Shown here piece after piece: positions 37,700 to 49,674 of a stretch of DNA of 64,000 nucleotides (the first letter of the stretch is position 1; each line of letters starts with the position of its first letter). Source of the stretch: Opisthorchis felineus (lineage: Eukaryota > Platyhelminthes > Trematoda > Opisthorchiida > Opisthorchiidae); the NCBI GenBank assembly GCA_004794785.1, contig SJOL01006427.1, positions 231,638 through 295,637 on the forward strand, written 5' to 3'. A model generated the notes under the pieces. The model did no database searches, was not told the DNA's origin, and saw only the letters and a list, made by a program, of their open reading frames with translations. The translations under genes were made by a program, and so were the position numbers.

Positions 37700-39670
37700 A
37701 AGCACAGCACATGAACCTTCAGGTTATGTGGTATTCGTCCGATATTCTGAAGTGAACATTTGACCATCCTTGCTACAATGAATAGCCATACCATCTTCGG
37801 AGCTTCGGGTCCTCGTTTATACTACAGTTAGATACAGGCTGAATAACAGAATCATGTTTCAGCCCGTGTTAATTTCGAATTATGTAGAAGTAGCTCCTCT
37901 ATTACAGAGTGCAGAGGCTTGACAAGATTGACAAACTGGTTTGTGCAACCGAAAATCCAAAATGCTTCTCTGTTAATCGAACACAACACCTTCATGAAAT
38001 CACCAGATATAGGGCTGTTGGCTCCGCTCGTGACATTTCTATCGTACTTGTCTCACTGTGATTAAATCAGTGGTACTCCGTTTCCTCCGTAATGCATACT
38101 GTTCCTCTGGAACAACTTTATCCAAATGTCTTTGTTTATCCTACCGACCAGAATACAAGTCAGAATTTTGCCAACACTAAAAGCAGGCTAACTTCTGGGC
38201 AAGTGTCTGCTCTCCATTGGCTTGTTTTTCCCTCTGAATAGCGTCATGGCTTCGGCGAGTTTCTATTCCTGTGGAACATCCTCAGCATACCATACTGAAC
38301 AGATTAGACGAATAACTTCGTATTGGGGTTCTTGTCCGCAAAGTTTGGACAGATTGTTCATTAATTCGTCATTTCTACAGGTACTGTTGCTCTATATCTT
38401 CGAAAATATGTTAATTTTTTCTGGCGTTGGACGATCGTCTATATCGGTTTTTGATTCGATTGATTCCATTCGATTTCCGACAGGAGGCTAAGCAGGTTGG
38501 ACAAGTGAAGCTTCCACAAACCCAATACATCCTTATTTTTGTGAACTTCTGACTAATTCGGATGCCCTAAGGAAGTTACGTGTATTGGGCTTCGAGTCCA
38601 TAAACTCCTTTCAAAGCTCTGAAAAACTAGTTGCGAAGATGGCGATGCGAGTACGACCATATTTTTCCACTACGTTCTATCCGCTATTCATTCTTCAGCT
38701 CATGAAAGAACTCCTTTGGACTGCATATTGCAGTTATGGATTCATTTTTAGAGATATAGTTTGACGGGTTCTTCAGTGTTGTAGTAAATGCTACATTCTT
38801 CTGTTCAGCCAGGAATGAAGTCACGGTGTCATTCGAATCAAACGGATCCTTTGACGGTCGTTGGCTTGTTCGCTGAGCTGGGCAATTTGATTGTAATGCA
38901 ATCAAATTGCCCAGCTCAACGAGCAAGCCAACGACCATCTACGCTACCTGAGCTACCAACATTTTCCTCTATAAAAAAGATCCTTTGACGCTAATTTCTT
39001 CATTGCGGTTTTCTTCGATGCGGCTTCATGCCTGCTTCCAATACTTTCCAACGTTTGCCAACTGGCCACCAAAGGGCTAGTTCAAGCAGTCCCTTATATG
39101 GTATCCCCTGAAAAAGTTTCAATCTCTCGGTCTTTTGACTTCCTGATATCCAGCCTCATAGGTTGTTCTGTTGGTCATCGAGGGAGTAGTTTTCTCAAGA
39201 TGACACTCAAAGTCAGTCGCATCAAAGGATATATCGTGTTGCCTTCATCATCATGCTTCGGTAAGCATATTCTCCTCGAGGGCTCCTTGTCGGACAATGA
39301 TATGGTCGATAAGACGTCAGCGCAATTCTCATGTGAAGCTACGTACATGATGTTTTTTTCGGGATTAAACGACTTGTTGGTAATGATCAACCCGAGAGCT
39401 GCACACAGTGACAAAACACGTTGTCATTTACCGTTGATTGATCAAACTCCAGAGGATTCCGTCATTTTCTCCCACCGTCTGAATTCTGATTCAATGACAC
39501 ATTGAAATCTCACAATAGGAAGTGATAGCTTTTGGTGGATATTGTCTGGAGGAAGCTCAAGGAAGTTCAAAAAATTTTTTGCCTCCCTATAATGAGACAT
39601 TGTGAGCGCACATTCGCCCACATACGTAGCAAAACACCCTCCTGCAAAATAAATTCGAATTTCCATCATT
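37700..39670 (-). mobile_element. degraded non-LTR retrotransposon (LINE), endonuclease and reverse transcriptase remnants
   Basis: Read on the - strand from high to low coordinates. Near 39.5-39.3 kb are LSLCAALGLIITNKSFNPEK-type sequence, matching the endonuclease stretch of RTE/CR1 LINEs (xLLxLCAxxxLxITNTxF). Near 38.2 kb are VIRLICSVWYAEDVPQE and AFSVGKILTCILVGRINK, matching the RT region before the GFR motif. Near 37.9 kb is FGCTNQFVNLVKPLHS, matching the RT segment after the catalytic Asp pair region. Stops and frameshifts break it throughout, so it is inactive. A hairpin at 38856-38936 interrupts it. Confidence 0.65.
38856..38936. repeat. near-perfect inverted repeat, 38-bp arms, 5-bp loop
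   Basis: Left arm 38856-38893 (ggtcgttggcttgttcgctg, then agctgggcaatttgattg) and right arm 38899-38936 pair with two mismatches around a taatg loop. Flanking copies of atcctttgacg (38845 and 38975 area) form a direct repeat on either side. Confidence 0.95.
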
Positions 39671-40954
39671 TCTAAATTGATGCAGTTTGGTTTAGTGGCA
39701 ATTTTTGCAAGTAGCTTTTCCTATACCACAAACATAACTCACTGTTCTCACCAACTGTCCTTTAAGATAACTGACTATAAAGTGTGACCACTCCAGATTC
39801 AGATAGTGTTCCCTTTTCTGTTGGCCTTGTCTCACTCAAAGCCGCAATATTAAAACTATGCCGTTTAAGATCCCCGGCAAGATATGCCCTCCATTTTTCA
39901 GGTGTATCACTATGTTTCTTGTCCAGTAGAGTCCTGACCTTTAGGGTTTCTTTCTTATTTCACCGAAATCCTTCTTTTTAAACATATGTCTTCGTGTTTG
40001 ATCGACATTTGGAACATTATCTCACTTTCGAATCTGATTTGGTTAGAAGGACTCCATCTGGAGCTTTCGACGTCCTGGTCTGAACAGCAAGATAGTGAGT
40101 GGTATGGTTATCTTGAGGGCACCTGTTAGAAGCTAAAAAGCGAAATGTCAGCCCCACTCGGCTGCTTGATGCTGGCCTAGTCCAGACAGCAAGGCATAGA
40201 TGCATCACTTAATCGCCATGTAGGTACTTTTTGAGCCGCACAAAGTTCCTCGCATTGTATTTAGTCGGACCACATAAGTTAATACGCTGTTAGTCATGGT
40301 CTGCTGTTCGGTGGCCAGAGTGCACCTTTAGAAACCCGTCCTTCCCCAGGGGAGGGCAGCACCACTGCTTCCGAAAATCTAAGAAAATGATGGGTACCTG
40401 GACGAGAAGACTCATAATTCTATCACATCGGACACTATGACTTTACATTTGGCCATATCGTAATTACTCATAGTGAGACGGCTAGTTGTCCTTAGTCTGT
40501 CCGTTGGATGTTGCCCTTGTGACAAGTTAAACCCGAAGAAACAAATAGGCTAATCAGCATAGTACCCAGGTACATTGCACCGCACACGCCCGACCAACAC
40601 AAAAAGGTGACAACCTTATATGGGGATGTATATATGGAACGATACAGATCAGTAAAAGTCTCAGAATTATTTACATTTATAACGAAGTGATATGCTACTG
40701 AGGCAAATGCTCTGCTTAGCCACTGTATTTCCTCATAAGAATGAGCATTTAAAGCACATTATTCCGTAAACAACAGCATACCGATCTTTGACACTTGCTG
40801 TGGAATGAATTGCCGCTCAAGCAGGACCATATCCATACGCCCCATTGGAAATTATGAAACGCTTTCGTAAAGAACGTAGTTATCCAGGGAGTAAATTGAG
40901 TGGATAGTTAACCTTGCTTAACCTCCGTGTCAATTTCAAAAACTATAGAGAGGA

Positions 40955-40955
40955 T

Positions 40956-41008
<53 letters not shown>
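40955..41008. repeat. (AT)n microsatellite with one interruption
   Basis: About 54 bases of AT, broken by a single c. It abuts the 3' side of the LINE remnant at 41019. Confidence 0.97.
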
Positions 41009-41010
<2 letters not shown>

Positions 41011-41018
41011 TCCGGTCT

Positions 41019-41750
41019 TCAAATCTCAGTTAGGCGACTCGATAACCTAGACAGTATTTTTGGGGCAACCGAGCTTCCCTGCTGTCTGAGTAGCGAGCTT
41101 TCGTAAAATCCACGAACAAGGTGTATAAAGGTTTGTTCAGTATTCAGTATCTTCTTGAAATGAAGCATCGATGTTAATGTTGCTGTCTTGTAGCTTAAAC
41201 AGTGCCAAAATGTGGTTGGTCTCGCTACATTCGTTTCCAGACTATCCTTACAGGACATTTTCTTCTACTATAGCATCGTTCAACCTGGTTGGCCAGAATA
41301 AGCGTCAGAATTTGCTTGCAGGGAAAAGAATATCAGTTTCTCTATGATTGTCCGCTTCCTGTTGGCTTCCCTTCGTTTGGCAGTTTTCGGGCATTAATGA
41401 TTCACTAGATTCCGTCATTTAGGCAAAAACTTCGTCCTCCGTTACTGGTCCACTCGGGTGGAATACCTCGGTAGGCAATCTGCTGAGGTGCTCGACTGCA
41501 CTCTGCAATCTAGAGCAGCCTCTACAGTTCGATTACCTTCCTTCGGAGTGTAGACCTCTTGGATCAATTTGGCAGGTCAACCTTCGCAGGAGCTTCATGG
41601 AAGCAAGCAAGTTAATTCAGATCCGTTTCGGATGGCTTGTGAAGTAATGCTGTGGGACATGCAGTCCTAGTATCCAAAATTCCTTCGAGTTTACTGAAAT
41701 TGTGGTCAATCATAAAGACCCGGACACAGTAGAGATGCAACATTTTTTAC
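41019..41750 (-). mobile_element. second degraded LINE remnant, reverse-transcriptase core
   Basis: On the - strand, near 41.3 kb, CKQILTLILANQVERC matches the CKILTxIxxxRL segment of RT. About 150 bases further on, LYTLFVDFTKARYSD matches motif A (FVDFxKAFDSL), with FD replaced by RY. The two are in different frames, so the copy is frameshifted. Upstream, EGNRTVEAALDCRVQSS may be the degraded KAxGxDxIPxEL region. It is distinct from the 37.7-39.7-kb copy, because both contain the same RT segment. Confidence 0.6.
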
Positions 41751-43655
41751 CCGTAGATTTCTTTCAGTTTTCAGTATGACCTGCATAAGATTGTGTCTAT
41801 CGTTTCGTTAAATCTCATCATCATTTCCTCATGCTGCTTTGATTTTTCAGAAGACTGGCCCACATATTGTAAGGCTTCTCCTAAGTCTGACAAATACTGA
41901 GGTGTCATTCATTCATTCCAGAGAAGATATAAATACATTTTCATAGAAGCAGTCTTGATATCGAGTCCTACTATTGAAATCACATCATTTCTCACATGGT
42001 CCTCTAGCGTTGTGAAGCATTTTATGATTTCGAAGTATAAAAAAATAAAAACAAGGGTAATAATGAACTCGATTTTTATCTGGATTCCCATCCACTTATG
42101 AAAGGCTTGAAAGTGTATGTTTCTAGTGAATGGCCTGGAGGCAATATCCATAGCTAATTAAACAACGCATAAACAAAGCATATCTAGTTCTCCAAACATA
42201 GACAAAGACTGCAAATTTTCTCCTTTTAACACAAGTATTCCTGTTTTTTAATGCACTGAACTACTTCCATACGATTGCGAGGGTTTAAAATCTACAAGCG
42301 GGACTAACTGCACACTTTTAGTCAGTTTATAGTTTTCCCTCCCTAAATTCCCCCCCCACGGAAAGAGACTACTCAACAAAGAATCGCACGGTAAGGATTT
42401 CCTTCCGGGTTCCCACTTTATCTAGCTCAAACTCACCTTCTTATAGCGCCTACGACTTTGTTACACAAGAAATGCCCTTACTCCACCCCCTCTAATGAAG
42501 ATGAGGAACCTGGCCAGCTATCGGTGATTACTTATATCAGGGCCACACAGACAAAGTAGGCTATTAGACACAGACTAAAGCTTACTCGGCTTCTGAGGTG
42601 TTTGAAACACGTGTGTAACCAGTTAGTCCGGCTAGTTAACGATTTCAAACTCAAAAACATATTCACTACTTGGTCAATTTTAGTTTTTTACACAGGTTAC
42701 CCTCTCAGATTATCGCTGGTTTGCGAATCTCTGGTCCATGCATTAGGGTGTTGAGTGTGACCTTGAGACTACTTCAGCCTATGACGAAAGATTAGCAGCC
42801 GTTTTTGGGGCACATGTGCATAATATGTTGTTGTTCTATCACCGACCGACAAAATTTTATGATTACGAAATCCCGTATGTTCAGATGATGTTAGAAGTGA
42901 ATGGAGATTCCAGTTAGCTTTATGTGGAAGACGAGAGGTAAGCAGAACATCAAGATGTTTCGAATATCATACACCCAGTTTATTGAGTAACTAAGAAGTC
43001 CGTTTTGAATTAGTAGCCGTAATTACTAATGAACTGTTAAAAAAACTCAGTAGAGGTTATAATATGTTGATATTAAGGGACAGTTTTGCTCACTCATTGC
43101 ACAATAGTACGCCTAAAATCTTGCTTTAGGGTTCCGCAGTTTTTTCGCAGATTTTTCAAGGAGGCTGCGTCCTAAATACAGGCCCAAATTTTGAACCTTT
43201 CGTAAAAGTCCCTTTTGGTGAAGTCGCTATAATTATTTGCCACTAATTCTATGTCACGATATTCTTATAGAAGAAAGTGATCTGGTTAACAGGCATTTGT
43301 GGTTGAAACTTCGCGACGAAAAACTAACAATGAAGACAAAACTGCATGACTGCGAACAATAAAAAACGACGTTGGATCTATCACTCCACCCGTTGGGATG
43401 TTTGATCAAATCAAGAACAAATTGGCGGAGAAGGTAGTTGTCCAGCTCTGATCACGCACATCACAGTGCCTTCGGTTGGAAGAGTCTAGTTTAGATTCAT
43501 TAGGGCTGCGTTCCGCTCAGTGTGTAACTTTAGAGACATTTCCCCAGCCTAAACAACTCACATGAATATGATTGATGGATAGGAGGACGTCACTCAAAAA
43601 GTTTTTAACAGCGGCGACCGAAATATGAGCAAAATTTGGACACTTGAAAATTTCA
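41751..43655. other. no supported gene
   Basis: A good acceptor at 42671 is followed by only 16-32 open codons. A 6-C run lies near 42351. Nothing further recognised. Confidence 0.35.
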
Positions 43656-43859
43656 ATGTCTGCTGGGGAAAAATGTACGTTAATCTTGGTGGCACTTGCA
43701 GTGTTTTGCAAAACGTATCTCATTTGTGCGAATCGTTTGGCTCCAGCAGATTCAGCTGGATTCAGCTGGTCGAACCCAAGCTTATTACCTTCGTCTTTTA
43801 GTGAATGTACAGGGAAGGATAGATATTCTCACTTAAAATTCTTCCTAAAAGTGATCTAA
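43656..43859 (+). CDS. possible small secreted protein, 67 residues
   Basis: The ATG at 43656 opens MSAGEKCTLILVALAVFCKT, then YLICANRLAPADSAGF and SECTGKDRYSHLKF. The front has a clear signal-peptide layout: a Lys at position 6, a hydrophobic core CTLILVALAVF, and a small-residue cleavage zone ICA|N. The stop is TAA. It could be a short secreted peptide or the first exon of a larger gene, though no good donor is visible. No homology recognised. Confidence 0.3.
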   Translation: MSAGEKCTLILVALAVFCKTYLICANRLAPADSAGFSWSNPSLLPSSFSECTGKDRYSHLKFFLKVI

Positions 43860-46800
43860 GCGGCCGAACAACACCCTGAGCTTCAATTACAGAACGAAGG
43901 AATCTTTTGAATCTTTTGAATCGTAATGTATGCTGTCCGACAGCGCTTTCAGGGAGGCAATATAAATTTACTTTAAACTTCAAAACATGTGTATAAAGCG
44001 TGCTCGTCAGAAGAGAAGTTGAACTGTAGTTGTATTTCAGTTCAATGATTGGTCTGATCCTGGGAACTAACCGGAGACCTCTCTTATCCCATAGGATGTG
44101 TGTGTGGGGGATGTGAATGATTTGTCGTTTGGTTTTGGATAATGGAGAAACGTAACATGTCTAGATGGATGCCCGAATATGGTTCCCACAGTTTAGTCAG
44201 GCAACGAGCTTCACAAACTTAAGGAAAACTGTCTGCAACGGTGGAGACAGTTACATTGATGGGACATTTTGTGGCCTGACTAGAGTAAGTGGCCGTAGGT
44301 ATGGGGGCAAGTATTAACAGCACGAACTTTCAAAACCGGATAGTTATTTCGCTCATTGTTATTTAGTTGATCTAACTTAGAAGAGCAAGACTAGTCTTCC
44401 TTCTATCCATGTTAGAAAAACTGATGTAATCGTTTTACGAGAGTAGTTAAAGAAGATGTTCGTGGCATAGTGAGTTTTAAGTAAAATGTTCTTGAATCTT
44501 TACAAAACTTTACGGACAGTTGATATCTCTTGACATTAACAAGCTTGAATGGATGAGATTAGATCGACAACAACTGCATTCGGATCTCCGATTTCTTTTC
44601 TGTGAACGTCGACAGTCAACGTCGTTTCTTGCAGTCGTCGTGTTTACAAGGTACTACAGCATCCTTGTTGTTCTAGATTTGGAAACTCAACACACTGATT
44701 AAATTGACTGACTAGCACAAACGAGCAATTAAGCTGTTTGAGGTTTATATGTTACTTGAGCTCTTATCGAGCTATCGTAACAATTATTAGGAATAGAAAA
44801 CTAAATGACACGTTTGTTGTTTATTGCAACTAACAAAACAGGGAAACGATAAATCGGTTTAAATATAGTTGGAATTTCTACCCACCCAGCAGACAATATT
44901 GGCCTATCCGTTGCGTGCCGTTTCAGTTCGTCGGGTCACGCATGCCAGTTATGCATCATATATTTCCCCATGTTCACGTTGAAGTATCAGCTTTTGTTGT
45001 TTGCGTATTCTTTCAGCTGCTTCCGACGTTCCGCATCAATTGAGCCACTCTAGAGGGCCATGTCACCATAAATATAGACGGCGAAACATCAGAACCAGCG
45101 ATCGTTAGACCCCAGATTTGCGCACCGGAAACCATCGTCTGTATTGCGTTATTCCGGGTAGATCGCGTACCCCTTTTTGGTAGCTAGTCCACATGCCTCT
45201 ATTCCTATTACACTCATCCTCCTTTGAATTCATCCAACCTCGAGTATTACTGTGTCGTTTCCCCCCGACCAAGTTAAGTGTTTATGTTCCATCTTGACGG
45301 TGAATTTTGTAGTGACAAAATAAAAAAATTATGCCACTTTTCACATCCCAACTTATTGCTGCTGAATAGCTTTTGTTACTGAACAGTTTTTTTTCCGCTG
45401 CTTCGAGCAGTCAGCTTGTGTACGCTATTACCCCGTACGACTGCGCCAGGACTATTCCAATTCCAGCATCACTGAAGGCAATGACGAGATCAGCATCTCG
45501 TTAGACTTTGGTATTGACAGAATTGCAGATTAGACGCCATACCTTTCAGTAGCCTGAAAGCTATGTTTAGTTGTGGGGTACAGTCAAGCCTTTCAACCGT
45601 CTAAAGCAAGTGAAATGGTGGAAATGCCTTCTAGGAGAATCATGGCAGAAGTCACGCATCAGACCTCACAAGGCTTGCAGATGACCGTCTCCTCGGCTTG
45701 GGCTTAAGGAAATTGTGTTGCCGCCCAATTTCTCTGGAAGTGAACAAGACGCCCAATCAACGATCGGGCGAGTTCCGGCCCGATTTGTCTTATTCTATGA
45801 AACACCTAAGCTTCACTTCCCTTCATCTTGGTGTACATCAAATTATCTCTTCTTAAAGAGTAGTACCTTTTAGTCCGTCCGGAATCTGTGGGCGAATAAT
45901 GTTGCTTTCCGTCCAGTCGCGCAAGCGTGAGTCCATTTTATGTCGCGTAGGTAACCGCAAATCTAAAAAATTGCTCATAGAAGTGTGCACAGTTTTCTCG
46001 TTCCAAGTCCCACTCGAATTAGTCTATATTTGAAATTTGTCTCGGAAACCGACAAACAAGGGGTATTAGATGAGTTTCATACGCTCTCGGTTAACGCTAA
46101 CCATGGATTCTAAGCGAGAATCCACGGATAACCTACACATTCTGAGAGTTTGGTGCGTGTTTTCTGATGCTACCGGCTGGTTGTTATCAGAGTAGTAGTT
46201 CATATATTGGTCTTAAATAAGTTGACAGTAATTACTTTACCTATGGATTTGGTTCAAAAGTGGTATCGATCCGGTTTAAACTCTAATCTACTCCCATCTG
46301 GTAAACTCAGCTGCGTGTTTTAATGAACAGCCTATTTAGCAAACGGTCTGCCCGGGTGGTCGCTGCAGTGTTTGTTTTTCTAGAAAGAGGTAGTTCCAGG
46401 GAGGTCCAAAATGGTCTGAATGAGAAAAGTAAAAAGTTCGGGAGGTCCTAAGGTACGAGATTTGGCTGTTAAATAAGTCGTTTTTGTGTAGGTGATTGTG
46501 ATTGTTCCAAATTCAGTTCTGTCAATCCTTCAGCGATGTTCCAATGTGCTGACATTCGTACCGATTCGGGTCTATTTTTATCCAAGGGAGGAAACGACGG
46601 TTAGTCCTTCCAAATTAATATTTTTTGTCCTTGCAGATGTGTGCTGCTCCAGTGGACACATTCTCGACATGTTTGTTCAGTTCTTAGACTCAACTTTTAC
46701 CTCTGAGTACAAATCGTCTGAAATAAACCTATTTAACCCTTCAGCTGAAAAAGAAATTTATTTCTTGTGGTGAAAAATTTTGCAGGTTGTAGTTGAAAAC

Positions 46801-47544
46801 TGAAAACAGGTGATTTAACTATAACATTCAAATACTTTCAAGAACAAAAGCTGTTTATCTATTCGAGGTCCATTGAATTTACCAGCTGTAAGACAGTAGA
46901 GCCCTTCAGTGATGTGCACCCATTGGGGAAAGGTAAGTGTCCCTATTGTTTAAGGATTTTGTGGATTTACATCCGAATACTCAGTAGCATTCACTTCAGC
47001 TGTGGAATGCCAAAGTGCATAGACATACTAAATGAATTTACTGGGTTTCCAAGCAACCAAGCAGGGATGTTTGCGTGAACCTTCGATATCCAGACTTCGT
47101 TTTATGTAGCTGTTTCTAGTGGCTGGTATATGTCGTATTCTTTTCCGAAGCATGATGACGTCAAAGGCTGTTGAAGACGCATTAGTGAGAACTTCCACGG
47201 TCATTCATCACTAAATGAGCCCTAAACTATACACGGGGTTCGTTCGTTCCGGTACACATGAACTGAAATTGTGTGCTTTCCTTCCAGCGACTTACTGTGT
47301 CAGCAAATGGTTTAATCAGCGTGCAAGTTTAACAAACGGCCTAGAATTTTACGACGGGAACATAAACAAGCTAGAAGAGTAAAGCACATTACGACAGGAC
47401 TACACAGACTTGTGAAACTCGGTGGCATATTGTCCAACTACCTCCCTCATCATATTAACACGAGAGATAGAAAATTGTTTACGTAACGAGTATCGCAACC
47501 GGACGTAAAGTATGAAAACAAAAACAATACTATACATGTACTCC
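43860..47544. other. no supported gene
   Basis: Weak exon-like stretches at 44520-44702 (after acggacag) and 46638-46773 (after tttttgtccttgcag) lack partner exons. No repeats with visible copies in the window. Confidence 0.35.
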
Positions 47545-47851
47545 ACTACTCATAAGGTTGCTGAAAATTCTTCGACAGCCCACGACCGATTTTGCCCTTC
47601 TTGGGGCTCATCTGGTAGGCGCAGTCCCCGAGTTTCCGTCAAGCTTATGTTCAGCTTGGGACCAAATTGCACTAAATTAGCGAACTACACTAATTTGAAA
47701 ACAAATTTGATTTTTGCGGGAGACTCACCTGGAACCCAGCTGAATCTCTCATTTATGATGTTTTAAGCAGTTGAACGTTCTACACCAGGCCGCCTCATGT
47801 TTCAGTTGGTAAGATATTCGAGATATCGCGATACATGTATACACGTAATAC
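47545..47851 (+). mobile_element. long-TIR MITE-like element, left part, interrupted
   Basis: It begins actactcataaggttgctg and continues through ggcgcagtccccgagtttcc to tgaatctctcatttatgatg and caccaggccgcctcatgttt, which parallel internal sequence of the adjoining copy. Its right terminal repeat is missing, because a second copy starts at 47852. Both copies are preceded by tacatgta. Confidence 0.6.
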
Positions 47852-48191
47852 ATTACTCATAAGGTTGCTAATTTGGTTTGAACAAGAGGCTCAAATGAAT
47901 CCAGCTGAATCACTCATTTAGGATGCTATACTTCAACTGAATGTTTTGCACAAGGCCACCTTTCGTTTCAGCTGGTGCATCAAAAAAGAGAGATTCACCT
48001 GGATTCAATGGGTCTTTCGTTACAAACAAATTAGTTTGCAAATGAATATTCTGCAAACTGCTTACAGTTTGGGTCCAGGTAGGAAATAAGATTGATGGAA
48101 TCTCGAGGGCCGTACCTACATGAGAAGCCTTAAGAAGAGTGGGTGGGACCTGTAATGAGCTGTACGAGTTTTCAGCAACCCCATGAGTAGT
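47852..48191 (+). mobile_element. long-TIR MITE-like element, complete 340-bp copy
   Basis: The left end attactcataaggttgcta and the right end gttttcagcaaccccatgag followed by tagt are inverted repeats. The interior (ccagctgaatcactcattta, ttgcacaaggccacctttcg, agtttgcaaatgaat) recurs at 19.6-19.75 kb. There is no coding capacity, so this is a non-autonomous DNA transposon. The transposase superfamily is not assignable from the sequence alone. The target duplication is unclear. Confidence 0.65.
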
Positions 48192-49079
48192 AAATCCGAC
48201 AAGGTAAAAAGTACCAGATACGTGTGCCGATTAGGGATGGGAGACAAACAAAAGTAGTTTCAGGTCAAATGGTGTTGGTCATGGGTGGAAATAAGGTTAA
48301 AAGTAGGGTAAGAGGAATAGAGAATGAACGAGTGGATCCGTCATTTGTTCGCGCGGGTCCCACCAGAGTAAAGCTAATAATACCATTAGTCCTTTCCGCA
48401 TACGCAGATTTCTTTTCAGATGTCTAATCGTCACGCTTCCAGCTCGGCATAGGAGTGCGTTGGTGTCCTAACGACAGACGACCAGGAGGTAGTCTGGTTT
48501 ACTCGAACAAAACATATACAGTATGTAAGCTGGATGTGCACATTTTCAAACTTCAGTGAAGGACGCAAGCAGAAACGCTACGTAGTCTACCCTCATCTCT
48601 TTCTTCGGAACCATCCAATTCTCTACCAACGTGTATTTATATAACTTGTCCAATATAACTTTAAACTAAATAAAAATTGACGATCTATCAGACGACACTG
48701 TGTTGTGTGTTTTTAAGAACAAGGTGTAATTTGAAACAAAATAGGGATAGCATATAGCGCTACTTGCTTTTCAATCACACAGTCCACGACACTTTGTTAC
48801 GCGTTGACTAGCCCCTCGAGTAGCGACTTCTCAGATAGAAGGTGTATTCGTCGTGTGGGTCATTCCTCCTCCTGAGGGACGTAACAACACTACACGTAAC
48901 GACACTACGAGTAGCTTAAGAGGAACAATAATTCACACGGTGGGTGGAACTTCCACCTGAGAAGTTGTCACTCGAGAAAGTTGGCGACAGGTGACCAGGT
49001 GATGTGGATTCCACGACTAAAGGATGAGTGATTCTATATCCTAACTGAGTGAGAGTTAATCACCCCACTGGTCAGCTAC

Positions 49080-49190
49080 TCGTGGCCATAAGGTTAGGTG
49101 TTCAAACTAGTAGCTGGGAGGTTGCAGGTTCGAGTCCCCCTGGAGTTTCGTGAGATAAGTACTACTGATGATTACCAGTATGGACAAAAC
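49080..49190 (+). repeat. tRNA-like SINE head or tRNA relic
   Basis: ggttcgagtcc (49128-49138) is a consensus B box, and gtggccataaggttaggtgt is an A-box-like start at tRNA spacing. No full cloverleaf with paired acceptor arms could be drawn, so this is not called as a functional tRNA. Confidence 0.45.
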
Positions 49191-49502
49191 AAGAGTACAG
49201 TGCTTCTCAGCTTTTCAGCGTAGGTCTGTTTCACCTAAAAGGCGAAATCTCTGTTGGAAATTCCAAAATCTTCTCACTCTATCAACAAAGTTTGGATACC
49301 TAAATAGTCAGGCGAATGACCTATCACAGCAGTATGACAATGCTTAATGGTGGCTCATGTTTAAGATAGTCCATTATCGTACCACATGGGTCATCGACGT
49401 AACCGCTGGGAAAGTCTTCATCAGATACCAGCCAATGAGGCTACTGTCATCTTGTTTTCGCACAAAAGATCTGCTGCAGTTCTTTTGAACACGATAGACT
49501 AG

Positions 49503-49674
49503 ATCAGTGAAGCGAACGTAATTCCGCAAGGCAGAACTAGACTCTTAATCGATTCTGCCAAGAAAGACAACTCGACCAAGACAGAGGACAGCATATGGAA
49601 TCTGTTAAAAAGGCTCATGGATAAAAACGATGTTCCAGCCGGTTTCACGCTGACAGTTTTCTTTCTCTCAGTGG
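49503..49674 (+). CDS. candidate exon of an unidentified gene
   Basis: After acgatagactag the frame reads ISEANVIPQGRTRLLIDSAK, then KDNSTKTEDSIWNLLKRL and MDKNDVPAGFTLTVFFLS. A donor G|gtatga at 49675 ends it in phase 1, and the frame itself stays open to TGA at 49731-49733. The hydrophilic, varied composition resembles real protein. The acceptor is poor, and a better one (tttctttctctcag) lies near its end. No family match. Confidence 0.3.

Noticed and set aside
44520..44702. 60-codon frame after acggacag, considered as a Helitron-like helicase fragment
   Set aside because: The resemblance rests on a few residues only and no other Helitron motif is near.
49080..49190. Functional tRNA gene
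   Set aside because: A good B box, but no convincing acceptor or anticodon stem pairing; treated as a SINE head or relic.
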